From NCBI GenBank assembly GCA_030263475.1, contig SZPC01000004.1:62001-126000 (forward strand): DNA of 64,000 nucleotides. Direction: 5' to 3'. Shown here one piece after another: positions 50,569 to 60,333 of the stretch. Origin of the DNA: OLB4 sp002050165. Its GTDB lineage: Bacteria > Bacteroidota > Ignavibacteria > Tepidaquicellales > Tepidaquicellaceae. The position numbers and the translations under genes are program-made. The notes under the pieces are model-generated. The model had not been told where the DNA came from and searched no databases. It was given only the letters and a program-made list of their open reading frames with translations. Position 1 is the stretch's first letter. Each line of letters begins with the position of its first letter.

Positions 50569-51354
50569 TTAACCCGCCCAGGATAAACCTTCAACTTTAT
50601 CCATAAAATTCTTTAACCTCACCCAACCTGTTTTTCCCGAAGAAGACTTCAAATAATACCAGCTACAGTCCGAATTGGTAAACGGATATTGAATAATTTC
50701 TTCTTCACAATGTTCGCGTATGTCCACTTTTATTATTTCAATAGTTTCACCGGGTTCAATTGTTGTGGTTTGACTGTCATCATTTTTCTCAACGTGTAAT
50801 GTAATTTTTTCAGTAGCTAAAATTTCTTTATCCCAGAAGAGTTCCGGAGTATAACTTTCTTTAACTACCGGTGAGATACTGTCACCCGTCAGTTGAAAAT
50901 CACCGGTTAACTCCCAAAAGCCCATGTACTGAGGAGCAGTAATATCGTTATTCCCCCAGAATGTAACATCACCAATAGAGGGAATTTCGCCAAGGAATTT
51001 AATTTCATCGCCGTTGAATCTGTATATATCGTAATACAGGAAATAAAAAGAAGGAATCCGCACTGCAACTTCAATAAAATTGTCTTCCACATCAAGGTCA
51101 ACCAAATACAGTTCCGGTATCTCGTCGTAAAGTTCAACCTCTCTTAAAAATTCATGGTTGTTAATTTTCAGAACGTAATTTTGTTGGAGATACCATACGC
51201 TGTCGTACAGCTCGAGATTACATGTTAACGTAATTAAATCGGTTTCATCGGAATGTAATTTCCCGGAAATAGTTGTATCTCTTTTAGTTTGAGATAACAA
51301 GCTGCCGATGGTTAAAAAGGTTAACAACAATAAAATGGATACTGCTTTTTTCAT
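50569..51354 (-). CDS. exported protein with C-terminal SH3-like domain
   Basis: This 261-residue protein has a signal peptide (MKKAVSILLLLTFLTIGSLLS-Q). The central region is rich in strands and aromatic residues. The C-terminal part (about 190-255) resembles a bacterial SH3 domain: EPGETIEIIKVDIR, WYYLKSSSGKTGWVRLKNF. Such domains bind peptidoglycan or peptides. Two cysteines in REHCEEE and NSDCSW could form a disulfide. Its only close neighbour on the same strand is the next small membrane protein. The function is unknown. Confidence 0.7.
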   Translation of the reverse strand: MKKAVSILLLLTFLTIGSLLSQTKRDTTISGKLHSDETDLITLTCNLELYDSVWYLQQNYVLKINNHEFLREVELYDEIPELYLVDLDVEDNFIEVAVRIPSFYFLYYDIYRFNGDEIKFLGEIPSIGDVTFWGNNDITAPQYMGFWELTGDFQLTGDSISPVVKESYTPELFWDKEILATEKITLHVEKNDDSQTTTIEPGETIEIIKVDIREHCEEEIIQYPFTNSDCSWYYLKSSSGKTGWVRLKNFMDKVEGLSWAG

Positions 51355-51620
51355 GATATTTTTTTGATTGTTAAGATAACGAAATTGTTTTAAAATTAGT
51401 GTTTATTATTTCAAAAGAGATTGAATTATGTTTTACAGAAGCGCAGAAGTTGAATATGCTTTTTTTCCTGAAAGATTAAATTATTTAGAGGTAAACCGGA
51501 AGACTTATTAATCCGAACGGATGAAATTACAACTTTGTTTTTTAATCGGATATCACATGAATATAAAAACTTCCGATAGTCGTTAAACGTAATTTTTTTA
51601 TCCCTGTTTTTCGTCAGGGG

Positions 51621-52094
51621 TTAATAGATACTTTCAATATCTCGGGTATAGTCTTCTTCGGGATTTTCGAATTTAACTTTCCTCCTGTAGTTAGGAATAA
51701 ACAGAGAGAACAAAAAAATCACGTAACTAAGATACCAAACATACATACCGCTACCGGCCGTTACCGTTACCATCCTGCCGGTTTCATCAGTTATCATTTG
51801 TGTTATTGTAAAAGCAGGAAATGCAGTTATAAGCACGATAACCATCAGTGGTATTGCAATATACGTTGTCAATTTAAATAATCCGAATGGAATGGAAAGG
51901 AAATATACGAAATTTGTAAGATAAGGTAACGTGTAGATTATACCCATTGAAAATGAAAACCATCCCATGAAGAGACAGGAGAATCCGCTGTACGATACAG
52001 TTTCAGAAATTCCGACGAATACCGGAAGTAAAAGAGATATGAGATACAACAAAACGGATAGCGCAATGAATCCGAGTTTAAAACCAAACATCAA
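51621..52094 (-). CDS. hypothetical four-helix membrane protein
   Basis: This 157-residue protein has four hydrophobic segments and a short charged C-terminal tail (RRKVKFENPEEDYTRDIES). Proline, glycine and serine between helices (FVGISETVSYSG) suggest periplasmic loops. I do not recognise the family. It is transcribed away from the S9 peptidase gene with about 90 bases between starts. Confidence 0.65.
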   Translation of the reverse strand: MMFGFKLGFIALSVLLYLISLLLPVFVGISETVSYSGFSCLFMGWFSFSMGIIYTLPYLTNFVYFLSIPFGLFKLTTYIAIPLMVIVLITAFPAFTITQMITDETGRMVTVTAGSGMYVWYLSYVIFLFSLFIPNYRRKVKFENPEEDYTRDIESIY

Positions 52095-52186
52095 TTTTAT
52101 AAAAATTTTTGAATTTCAATTATAGTCATCAGAACACACATTCAAAACTCAAAAAAATAAATTTTATTCATTTAAATAATCTCTGA

Positions 52187-54592
52187 ATGAAAATTAATTC
52201 ACCGGGGAATACCGTAATCATCACAATTATAATTTTTCTGATTTCCGCAATAATTCTTCGTGCTCAGGATTCTTATCAGACACCGCCGTCAGAGATAGTG
52301 GAGATTCTGGAAGCTGAACTTGCCCCTCAGATATCAATAAGCCCTGATGGAAAAACAATTGCATTGCTTAAACGTCGCGACTTTCCGCCGATTTCCGATC
52401 TTGCTCAACCCGAGCTCAGGTTAGCAGGCTTGAGAATTAATCCGCAAAAACATTCATCAAGCAGGTCAAGGTATAACACAGGGATTTCATTACTTAATTT
52501 TGAAACAGGTGAAACCGTTGAAGTTAAAGGATTGCCGGAGGATTTGAGAATCTCAAATGTCAACTGGTCGCCTGATTCACGATTCATTTCGTTTTTGCTC
52601 CAGGCGGAAGAAGGTTTTTATTTGTGGATCATTGATATCAGAATATCAACCGCCAGAGAACTATCATCAAGGCAGGTGAATGATATTATAGGCTCAACAC
52701 CTGCCTGGCATCCTGATAGTAAATCGCTTCTCGTTTCATTTGTAAAAAACACTGGTAAACCTGTACCGTTAATTGATGTAATACCCGATGGTCCGGTAAT
52801 TCAGGAGAATTTGGGAAAAGTAGCTCCATCTCGGACTTATCAGGATTTATTGAAAAATAATCACGACATTGACCTTTTCGATAGCTATTGCACATCCGAA
52901 TTATACGTAATTGACCTTCATGGAAACGAAAAATTTACAGGTCTTAGTGGAATATTTCGAAAGAGCGACTTTTCTCCTAACGGTAATTATATTTTAATCG
53001 AGCAGATTATAAAACCGTATTCTTTTCTGGTTCCATGGTACGACTTTCCGTATGAAGCATACGTTTCCGATATTAACGGGAAGAAAGTTTATTCAATTGC
53101 TACCGTACCTTCGGGCGAAAATGTTCCGATTGCATTCGGGTCAGTTGTAAAAGGTCCGAGGGAGTTTGAATGGCGGCAAGATACTCCTGCAACCTTATAT
53201 TGGCTGGTTGCGCAGGATGAAGGGGATGCATCAAAAGAAGTACCGGTACGCGATAAAATGTTTTCACTCGAAGAACCGTTTAGTGATTCGCCGAAAGAAA
53301 TTGCTGAGTTTGTAAACAGGTTTTCAAGAATTTTTTGGGGAGACAGGCGCAGGGCAATTGCAACAGATTTCAGGTGGCAGACAAGGAACACCAAAGTTTA
53401 TTTAATTAATCCGGAAAGCACTGAACAGCGAATTTTATTTGACCGGTCTTCGGAAAACAGATACAACAATCCCGGTTTGCCGGTAATTCAGAAAAATATT
53501 AACGGGACTTCAACGCTGAGGTTTGTAAACAATGGTGAATCTATATACCTTACTGATATCGGTGCTTCACCGGAAGGGAATAAACCTTTTCTTGATGAAT
53601 TCAATCTCTCAACCGGAAAAGTGAAGCGACTGTTCATGTCTGAAGCGCCATACTTTGAGCGACCAATTGCAGTGGACAATAATGGATTTTTCACTTTGAA
53701 AGAATCGGTTACAACTCCACCTAATTTATACTTCCGAAGTTTTAACCTTGGTACCAGAGCTCTGACAAATTTTAAAAATCCGTATCCGCAACTTGAAAAC
53801 GTGAAACGTGAATTAATAAGTTACAAACGGAAAGATGGAATAAACCTTACGGCAACACTATACTTACCGCCCGGATACAATCCCGGGGATTCATTACTTC
53901 CGGTTTTAATGTGGGCTTATCCGCAGGAATTTTTAAGTTCTGCTGCAGCCTCACAGGTGCGGGATTCGCCGTATCAGTTTTCGAGGATTTATTCCGGTTC
54001 GCCAATCTTTTGGGTTTTACGCGGATTCGCAGTTCTTGATGACCCTACCATGCCGGTAGTTGGTGAAGAGCCAAACAATTCATTTGTTGAACAGCTTGTA
54101 ATGAGTGCTGAAGCAGCGATTGACGAACTTGTTCGACGTAAGATTGCCGATACTAACCGCATTGCTATTGGCGGACATTCCTATGGAGCATTTATGACAG
54201 CAAATCTTTTGGCGCATTCAGATTTGTTCGCAGCCGGAATTGCAAGGAGCGGAGCTTATAACCGAACACTTACACCGTTTGGTTTTCAGTCCGAGCAGCG
54301 AACTTTTTGGGAGGCACCTGAAGTTTATATGAGAATGTCACCTTTTACATACGCAAATAAAATAAATGAACCGCTATTGCTCATTCACGGAATCGCTGAT
54401 AATAATTCCGGAACGTTTCCAATGCAAAGCGAAAGAATGTATAATGCAATTAAAGGTCATGGAGGAATCGCACGGTTAGTAATGTTGCCATTCGAAAGCC
54501 ATGGCTACGTATCAAAGGAATCTGTTTACCATGCACTTTGGGAAACCGATGTCTGGCTGGAACGATGGGTTAAAAATAAAAATGTAAAATGA
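52187..54592 (+). CDS. exported S9 prolyl-oligopeptidase-family serine peptidase
   Basis: This 801-residue protein has a signal peptide (IIIFLISAIILRAQ). The N-terminal beta-propeller has WD/PD40-like repeats (SPDGKTIALLKRRDF; WSPDSRFISFLLQ; WHPDSKSLLVSF). The C-terminal alpha/beta-hydrolase domain has the nucleophile elbow GGHSYGAFMTANLL (about residue 662), Asp in LIHGIADNNSG, and His in FESHGYVS. The propeller plus hydrolase order and length match the S9D-like glutamyl/prolyl peptidases of Bacteroidetes. It probably degrades peptides in the periplasm. It is coupled to the following lipoprotein gene by a four-base overlap. Confidence 0.92.
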   Translation: MKINSPGNTVIITIIIFLISAIILRAQDSYQTPPSEIVEILEAELAPQISISPDGKTIALLKRRDFPPISDLAQPELRLAGLRINPQKHSSSRSRYNTGISLLNFETGETVEVKGLPEDLRISNVNWSPDSRFISFLLQAEEGFYLWIIDIRISTARELSSRQVNDIIGSTPAWHPDSKSLLVSFVKNTGKPVPLIDVIPDGPVIQENLGKVAPSRTYQDLLKNNHDIDLFDSYCTSELYVIDLHGNEKFTGLSGIFRKSDFSPNGNYILIEQIIKPYSFLVPWYDFPYEAYVSDINGKKVYSIATVPSGENVPIAFGSVVKGPREFEWRQDTPATLYWLVAQDEGDASKEVPVRDKMFSLEEPFSDSPKEIAEFVNRFSRIFWGDRRRAIATDFRWQTRNTKVYLINPESTEQRILFDRSSENRYNNPGLPVIQKNINGTSTLRFVNNGESIYLTDIGASPEGNKPFLDEFNLSTGKVKRLFMSEAPYFERPIAVDNNGFFTLKESVTTPPNLYFRSFNLGTRALTNFKNPYPQLENVKRELISYKRKDGINLTATLYLPPGYNPGDSLLPVLMWAYPQEFLSSAAASQVRDSPYQFSRIYSGSPIFWVLRGFAVLDDPTMPVVGEEPNNSFVEQLVMSAEAAIDELVRRKIADTNRIAIGGHSYGAFMTANLLAHSDLFAAGIARSGAYNRTLTPFGFQSEQRTFWEAPEVYMRMSPFTYANKINEPLLLIHGIADNNSGTFPMQSERMYNAIKGHGGIARLVMLPFESHGYVSKESVYHALWETDVWLERWVKNKNVK

Positions 54593-55134
54593 AAGTTTGT
54601 AAAAAATGTATTATTGTTTGTTTTTCAGTTGCAATATTAACCTTGTTCTCATCCTGCTCAAATGAAGTTTCGCGTGAAGAATTTATTTCAGATTTTTTCA
54701 GCAATCAACGGGAGTTTGAGATAGTTGCAAGCCAGTTTCTCAATCAGGATAATATTATAGGATTAACGGTCGGAAACGGAGAAAATCTATGTAATGAACT
54801 TAACTCATGGCGCAGTTGTCCTGACTACAACAACGAATGGGAGATGTGGAGCGTTAAAGAAAACAGGGTAATTCGTGTTCCTGATTTTAAATATGTCCTC
54901 CTGAACGAAAATATTCCGGAGGATAGGTATGCTTATTTTTCCGACTTTTTGAAATCACAGTCATTCCGTTCAATCAGAAAATATCCCGGCGGATGGGTTG
55001 AATTCGAAAGCGATAAAATGGGGGTTAGGTTTAACAGTTCGCCGAACGTAAGTTTTCCTGACGGATTGAAATTTAACTTCGTTAAAAGGATAAACACTAA
55101 CTGGTTTTTTTACGAAAAAGTTGTTCAGGAATAG
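54589..55134 (+). CDS. hypothetical lipoprotein
   Basis: This 181-residue protein has a lipobox (TLFSSC, Cys23) after a hydrophobic leader that starts with a basic, cysteine-containing n-region (MKVCKKC). The mature domain has another Cys pair (NLCNELNSWRSCPDY) and many aromatic residues. The family is not recognised. The ATG overlaps the peptidase stop, suggesting they are made and exported together. Confidence 0.7.
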   Translation: MKVCKKCIIVCFSVAILTLFSSCSNEVSREEFISDFFSNQREFEIVASQFLNQDNIIGLTVGNGENLCNELNSWRSCPDYNNEWEMWSVKENRVIRVPDFKYVLLNENIPEDRYAYFSDFLKSQSFRSIRKYPGGWVEFESDKMGVRFNSSPNVSFPDGLKFNFVKRINTNWFFYEKVVQE

Positions 55135-55211
55135 AAATAAATAACAGTAGAAAACACTAAATGAATTGTTTACATGTGAGCAACCTTTCCGTTTTATCAT
55201 AGAATAAACTT

Positions 55212-56447
55212 TTGCAATTGATTAGCTTTGTTACCGATAACACTTCAAAAACAGTCAAACAGAAATTGAACAATCCCAGACAAATTGTAGCTCTTGGTGG
55301 CGGTATGTTTTCAATGGAACCGGAAAACGGTATTCTTGATAAATATATTCTGAATCTTGTTAAAAAGCCTCAACCAAAAATTTGTTTTCTCGGTACAGCA
55401 AGTAATGATGGTAAAGAATACATTGAGATGTTTTATAAATTTTTCCAGAAGCAACAATGTATTCCAACCCACCTTGCACTGACAGACCCACCGAAAGATC
55501 TTGAAGATTTTATTTTAAGCCAGGATATAATTCACGTTGGTGGCGGGAAAACAAAACTTATTATTCAGAAATGGAAAAGATCCGGTCTCGATAAAATTAT
55601 GCGAAAAGCTTATGACAGAGGAATTATTCTTACCGGTATGAGCGCTGGTGCGATTTGTTGGTTCGAAGACGGGTTTGTAAGCGGACCAAATGATTCAATT
55701 AAAAAGTTACAATGCCTCGGATTTTTAGAGGGGAGTTTTTGCCCTCATTACGAAGACCGTGAAAAACTACGTGAGGCTTATCACGGTGCAATAATGAAAA
55801 AAACAATTAAAGAAGGTTACGGGGTTGAAGATGGAGCAGCATTACACTTTGTAAACGAAGAACTTTTGCGCGTAGTAACATCTCGGGTGAATGCACGCGC
55901 TTTTAAAGTAACTCCATTAAAAGTTGATGTTAACGAAACTGTTTATGAATCTGTTTATCTAGGTGACGAAGGGATGGCAAAAAGAGTTATTGATGAGGAT
56001 ATAAAAAAACTCGGGAACATAAAATTAGTTCAGTCTTTTATCGAATCGATAAATTCTCACAAAGTTTCCGATATTGTAAAACATCTTACCGATGATCACT
56101 TGTTCCGTGATTCGATTGGTATTAATGTAACCGGAATTGAAGACATGCAGGAAGCGTGGGAAAGTTGTTTCATGTTGTTCCCGGATTATAGTATTTCACC
56201 TGAGAATATTATCTGTTCAGGTGATGAAATAGCAATTTTTGGTATTGCAAGTGGAACAGTATTTATTGGAAACCGCGTAAATGATGAAAACCACTGGAAA
56301 GTTCCTGCGTCGTGGAGAGCGTTAATCAGAGGAGATAAAATTGCTAAATGGTGCGTTTATGCAGACATTGAACCAATCAGAAATATCCGTGAGAGACTGA
56401 GTGAAACCAATGGTGAAGCGGTAAAAACCGAAACGGAAATTAGTTGA
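55212..56447 (+). CDS. peptidase E-like (S51) protein fused to an NTF2/SnoaL-like domain
   Basis: This is a protein of about 411 residues with a TTG start. Residues about 20-245 are S51 peptidase E-like: IVALGGGMFSMEPENGIL at the start, IHVGGGKTK, and the nucleophile serine in TGMSAGAICWFED with the following CPHYEDREKLR. Residues about 265-400 are an NTF2/SnoaL-type cone (VQSFIESINSHKVSDIVKHL; LFPDYSISPENIICSGDEIA) common in cyclases and stress proteins. Peptidase E alone is about 230 residues. Dipeptidase activity on Asp-X peptides is family inference. The role of the extra domain is unknown. Confidence 0.85.
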   Translation: MQLISFVTDNTSKTVKQKLNNPRQIVALGGGMFSMEPENGILDKYILNLVKKPQPKICFLGTASNDGKEYIEMFYKFFQKQQCIPTHLALTDPPKDLEDFILSQDIIHVGGGKTKLIIQKWKRSGLDKIMRKAYDRGIILTGMSAGAICWFEDGFVSGPNDSIKKLQCLGFLEGSFCPHYEDREKLREAYHGAIMKKTIKEGYGVEDGAALHFVNEELLRVVTSRVNARAFKVTPLKVDVNETVYESVYLGDEGMAKRVIDEDIKKLGNIKLVQSFIESINSHKVSDIVKHLTDDHLFRDSIGINVTGIEDMQEAWESCFMLFPDYSISPENIICSGDEIAIFGIASGTVFIGNRVNDENHWKVPASWRALIRGDKIAKWCVYADIEPIRNIRERLSETNGEAVKTETEIS

Positions 56448-56558
56448 TACATATAATACCTGAGGCATTTATTAAACTTATTTCTTAAAATTTTTAATCC
56501 TAAAAAAACACAGGATCGAAATGAATAAAGTTGTCAAAATTTATATCGGAGTGAATAA

Positions 56559-57110
56559 ATGTTAAAGACAATTTTGATAGACATGGACGGAGTAATTGCG
56601 GATTTCGAAAAGGAATTTCTCAGACGATGGAAAAAATTTCATCCCGATAAACCCGCAGTGGAATATCCGGATCGGCGCGGCTTCTGGCTTATAAACCAAT
56701 ATCCAGAAGAGTTTCATGAGTATGTAAAAGAGATATACTTATCGCCCGGCTTTTATGAAAATCTTCCTCCAATCGAAGGTGCAATTGAAGCGCTTAGAGA
56801 AATGGAAAATATTTCAGAATACAATTTTTTCATCTGTACAGCGCCTATGTTACCAAAGTTTGAAAATTGTGTTCTTGAAAAATATTATTGGGTGAAGCGA
56901 TATCTCGGCGATGAGTGGATTAAACGTTTGATCGTAACCGGAGATAAAACTCTGGTTGCCGGTGATATTCTAATTGATGATAAAACGAAAATCAAAGGGA
57001 AAATAACCCCCTCGTGGGAGCACGTCGTTTACGATCATCCGTATAACCGCGATTCGGATTCAGCTCGCAGGCTTACATGGAAAAACTGGCGTGAAGTCCT
57101 CATGATATGA
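56559..57110 (+). CDS. NT5C-type 5'(3')-deoxyribonucleotidase-like HAD phosphatase, copy 1
   Basis: This 183-residue HAD protein is of the 5'-nucleotidase-C family. Motif I is LIDMDGVIADFE, motif II is FICTAP, and the motif III/IV region is TGDKTLVAGDILIDDK with the acidic pair. The family dephosphorylates deoxynucleoside monophosphates. The next gene is a close paralogue (shared PDRRGF/GDRRGF, QYPEEFH, RLTWKNWREVL-type ends), so this is a tandem duplication. Confidence 0.85.
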   Translation: MLKTILIDMDGVIADFEKEFLRRWKKFHPDKPAVEYPDRRGFWLINQYPEEFHEYVKEIYLSPGFYENLPPIEGAIEALREMENISEYNFFICTAPMLPKFENCVLEKYYWVKRYLGDEWIKRLIVTGDKTLVAGDILIDDKTKIKGKITPSWEHVVYDHPYNRDSDSARRLTWKNWREVLMI

Positions 57111-57652
57111 TCCTGCTGATTGATATGGATGACGTAATTACCGATTTTGAAGGTGAATTCATTGAGAAGTGGAAGCTTTGTTATCCTGATAAGCCATACG
57201 TGAAAAGTGGGGATAGACGCGGGTTTTCAATAATCAGGCAATATCCTGAGGAATTTCATGGTTTTGTAAAACGAATTTATCATGATAGAAATTTCTGCAG
57301 GAATTTACCGCCCGTCGATGGAAGTATTGAAGCATTGAGGGAAATTCAAACAATGCCCGGAATTGATGCGTTTATTTGTTCATCTCCACTTTTTCCAAAT
57401 TTTACCAACAGTACACTCGATAAATTTATCTGGGTTAAAAATCACCTCGGTGAATCATGGGTAAACCGATTGATTCTCACCTACGATAAAACTGTTATTA
57501 CAGGTGACTTTCTGATTGATGATAACCCGGATATAATTGGAAGTTCAACTCCGAATTGGGAACATATTGTCTATGACCAACCGTACAATCGTAATTCAAA
57601 AACAGTAAAACGGCTTACATGGAAAAACTGGAAAAAAGTACTTTCGGTTTAG
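57107..57652 (+). CDS. NT5C-type HAD phosphatase, copy 2
   Basis: This 181-residue tandem paralogue of the previous gene has motif I LIDMDDVITDFE, motif II FICSSP (Ser replacing Thr), and motif III/IV TYDKTVITGDFLIDD. The usual Gly after the second motif-I Asp is replaced by Asp, which may shift its substrate range. Its ATG overlaps the upstream stop by four bases, and its 3' end overlaps the next gene by 34. Confidence 0.83.
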   Translation: MILLIDMDDVITDFEGEFIEKWKLCYPDKPYVKSGDRRGFSIIRQYPEEFHGFVKRIYHDRNFCRNLPPVDGSIEALREIQTMPGIDAFICSSPLFPNFTNSTLDKFIWVKNHLGESWVNRLILTYDKTVITGDFLIDDNPDIIGSSTPNWEHIVYDQPYNRNSKTVKRLTWKNWKKVLSV

Positions 57653-59742
57653 TAACGTTTCTGTTATTCCTCTTACTTTGTTTATTTACAAAGAATTGTT
57701 TCGCTCAGTTCGAAGAAATATACTACGCGCAGGATATGCGCAATACTGCAAAGTTATTTTCATTGCTTGCGGAGTCTCAGAACAATGAGGAAACAAAAAG
57801 AATACTGATTGCAATAGCCAATTCAGGTGATTCGACACATTCCGTAAAAGTTATTGAATACCTTAATCAGGAATTATCCGGGGAGGTTTATTCAGCCGGT
57901 GTTTTTGCTCTCGGGAAATTTGGCGGTGAAGAAGCAGTTTCGTTCCTTGAACAATCTTTGTTAACAGAAGGAAACCCATCAGTAAAAAAACAAATTCTGT
58001 ATGCGCTAGGTCGTTCGGGAGATGAAGAATCACTGAAGATTGTTTTAAACAATCCCTACCCGGAAGATGAGTTATTAGAGAGCGCTTTTTATGCCATTGG
58101 TCTTTTGGGCGCAAGGGGAATCAGCAGTATCGAAACATCAAAATTCGTCAGGAACAATTTTGGTTTGTCAGGGACAACCGGTGTGAGGAGATCTGTTGCT
58201 TATGCATTGATGAGAACTAATGATAGGCAGGTTCTTGCAGAAGTACGCAGTGTTTTGTTGCAATTGATAAACGATCCGGATTTAATTACCCGGATGTGGG
58301 CTTATCCGTCAATTGGGAAAATTTCGGATAGTGAAATTCTGGAATTAGTAACAGCATCTTATTTTAAAGAAAATGACTGGCGATTGAAGGTTAACATTCT
58401 TAATTCGCTTGGAGATTTTAAAATTTCCGACGAGAATAGTTCGTTGGAAAAAATTTTGTCGGTTGTAAAGAGTTCTTTAGTTGACAAAAATGAACACATT
58501 ACTGTATCAGGAATTAAATTGCTTGGCAAACTATCCGGAAAATATTCAGGTTTTGATATCGAAATAATTGAAAAAATTCGGGACGATTTAAATTCTCTTC
58601 TTCTGCCAATGTTGCTCAATGAAGGTAGTTCAATAAATGTGAAGATTGAAACGGCAAATTCACTATCACTGATAAATGGTTTTAATTCATTCGGTACACT
58701 TTCGGGAGAATTTCAGCGTACAAAGGATTACAGATTAAAAGCCGGAATATTAAGGGCAATCGGAAATTTTTCCAATAGTGAAATATTTGATACAGTAAGG
58801 TCAATTGTTTCAACCGAAGTAAAAAGATACAATGTTTTAAACCCGGATTCTTCGGGAGCATTAATTCCAAGCAAGGAACTTGCAACTATGTATGGTGGAT
58901 TTGTTGATATGATGTCAGGAGTTTTAAGTAATACAGAAAATGATTCAATGTTAAATATTTTACGGTTAATCTTTTCTGAATTTGCTTCTTCGCAAGATCC
59001 TTATATTACAGGCGTTGCATTAACTGAACTTACGTCGGAAAAATTTTCACGGTATCGGGATGAAACTTCTCTGATTCTGACTTTCGATGTAAACGACTTA
59101 GATGAAAGAACAGATAAAGATGTATTGATAATGTTCATCCAAACCTTTGGCGAACTTGGTTCAGAAAACGCTATTGAAGTTTTGCGCAAGTTGGCATTAT
59201 CGGATGATCCCGAGATTTCGAAAGCCGCAGTAGATGCTTTAAATAAGATAAGTCCCGGTTCGTTTGTATTCAATAATACCCGTTTTAAATACCAGGAGAA
59301 AAATCTTGATTTGATTCATAAGTTTAAATTTGCAGAAATTGAAACCACTAAAGGAAAAATCGTAATTGAACTTAATCCGGTTGAAGCTCCGTTTACAGTG
59401 CTCAATTTTATTGAACTTTCACAAAAAGGATTTTACAACGGTGTGAAGTTTCACCGGGTAGTTCCAAACTTCGTAATTCAGACCGGCGATCCAAAAGGGA
59501 ACGGATACGGTGGTCCGGGATATAGTATCAGGAGCGAATTTTCAATGTTGGAGTTTAACGAAGGGATTGTAGGTATGGCATCGTCGGGAAAAGATACGGA
59601 GGGTTCACAATTTTTCATAACACATTCACCTCAGCCTCACCTAAATACCCGATATACCATATTCGGGGAAGTAATTTCGGGAATGGATGTAGTTAATTCT
59701 ATTTATCCCAATGATGAAATTATAACAATAAATTTAAAATAA
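57619..59742 (+). CDS. exported HEAT-repeat protein with C-terminal cyclophilin domain
   Basis: This 707-residue protein has a signal or anchor segment (LVTFLLFLLLCLFTKNCFA). Residues about 60-545 form HEAT-like helical repeats (AGVFALGKFGGEEAVSFLEQ; QILYALGRSGDEESLKIVL; FGELGSENAIEVLRKLALSD). Residues about 560-707 form a cyclophilin peptidyl-prolyl isomerase with FHRVVPNFVIQTGDPKG (catalytic Arg), GSQFFITHSPQPHLN and YTIFGEVISGMDVV. Cyclophilins speed proline isomerisation. The repeats probably bind clients, making this a periplasmic folding factor. The start lies inside the preceding gene by 34 bases. Confidence 0.87.
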   Translation: MEKLEKSTFGLVTFLLFLLLCLFTKNCFAQFEEIYYAQDMRNTAKLFSLLAESQNNEETKRILIAIANSGDSTHSVKVIEYLNQELSGEVYSAGVFALGKFGGEEAVSFLEQSLLTEGNPSVKKQILYALGRSGDEESLKIVLNNPYPEDELLESAFYAIGLLGARGISSIETSKFVRNNFGLSGTTGVRRSVAYALMRTNDRQVLAEVRSVLLQLINDPDLITRMWAYPSIGKISDSEILELVTASYFKENDWRLKVNILNSLGDFKISDENSSLEKILSVVKSSLVDKNEHITVSGIKLLGKLSGKYSGFDIEIIEKIRDDLNSLLLPMLLNEGSSINVKIETANSLSLINGFNSFGTLSGEFQRTKDYRLKAGILRAIGNFSNSEIFDTVRSIVSTEVKRYNVLNPDSSGALIPSKELATMYGGFVDMMSGVLSNTENDSMLNILRLIFSEFASSQDPYITGVALTELTSEKFSRYRDETSLILTFDVNDLDERTDKDVLIMFIQTFGELGSENAIEVLRKLALSDDPEISKAAVDALNKISPGSFVFNNTRFKYQEKNLDLIHKFKFAEIETTKGKIVIELNPVEAPFTVLNFIELSQKGFYNGVKFHRVVPNFVIQTGDPKGNGYGGPGYSIRSEFSMLEFNEGIVGMASSGKDTEGSQFFITHSPQPHLNTRYTIFGEVISGMDVVNSIYPNDEIITINLK

Positions 59743-59833
59743 CACTAAAGTGTTTCTTTGTATTCATGTGGAATTGAATTAAACCATATCTCAACAGAGG
59801 TTGTCAAAGTTATGAAATTAAAATAAAGTAGCC

Positions 59834-60253
59834 ATGATAAACAAAACTTTTGTTACCGCAAGTTTGATTTTACTTGTAAGTTTATTCACAACCGATGCAG
59901 CATTTTCCCAAAGGCACAGGGGTGACCGCTGGTCAGACAAAACACCTGAAGAGAGAGCAACGCAACGCGTCGAAAGGATGAAACAAAATCTGGATTTATC
60001 TGAAACTCAAGCATCTCAAATTTACGATATATTGTTGCCGCATTTCAGAGAGGTGGAAGCGAAAAGAAATGAAATGAAAACAGAGCGCGATAAACGCAGG
60101 GATGAAATGAAATCGAAGAGGGAAGAACTGAAAACAAAAATTGACGCGGTGTTGACAGACGAGCAAAAAGATAAAATTGAGAAATTGCGATCGGAAAAAA
60201 TGAACAAGGAGAGGAACAGGATGGACAGAAAACATAGAATGCGAGACTGGTGA
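59834..60253 (+). CDS. Spy/CpxP-like periplasmic protein
   Basis: This 139-residue protein has a signal peptide (cleavage near AAFS-Q), then a highly charged all-helical region. It carries the L-x-L-S-x-x-Q motif of the Spy/CpxP/zinc-resistance group in NLDLSETQASQIYDIL, and a second degenerate copy AVLTDEQKDKIEKL. Such proteins are small periplasmic chaperones or envelope-stress buffers. An intrinsic terminator follows at 60272. Confidence 0.8.
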   Translation: MINKTFVTASLILLVSLFTTDAAFSQRHRGDRWSDKTPEERATQRVERMKQNLDLSETQASQIYDILLPHFREVEAKRNEMKTERDKRRDEMKSKREELKTKIDAVLTDEQKDKIEKLRSEKMNKERNRMDRKHRMRDW

Positions 60254-60271
60254 TAGTTCAGTTATCCTATC

Positions 60272-60300
60272 AAGCCCGGTCGTTATGCCGGGCTTTTTTA
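60272..60300 (+). terminator. strong intrinsic terminator
   Basis: AAGCCCGG (60272-60279) pairs with CCGGGCTT (60288-60295) around an 8-base loop, followed by TTTTA. It directly follows the Spy-like gene. Confidence 0.92.
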
Positions 60301-60333
60301 TTTCATATATGATTTTTATCTTATAAAAAAAAT

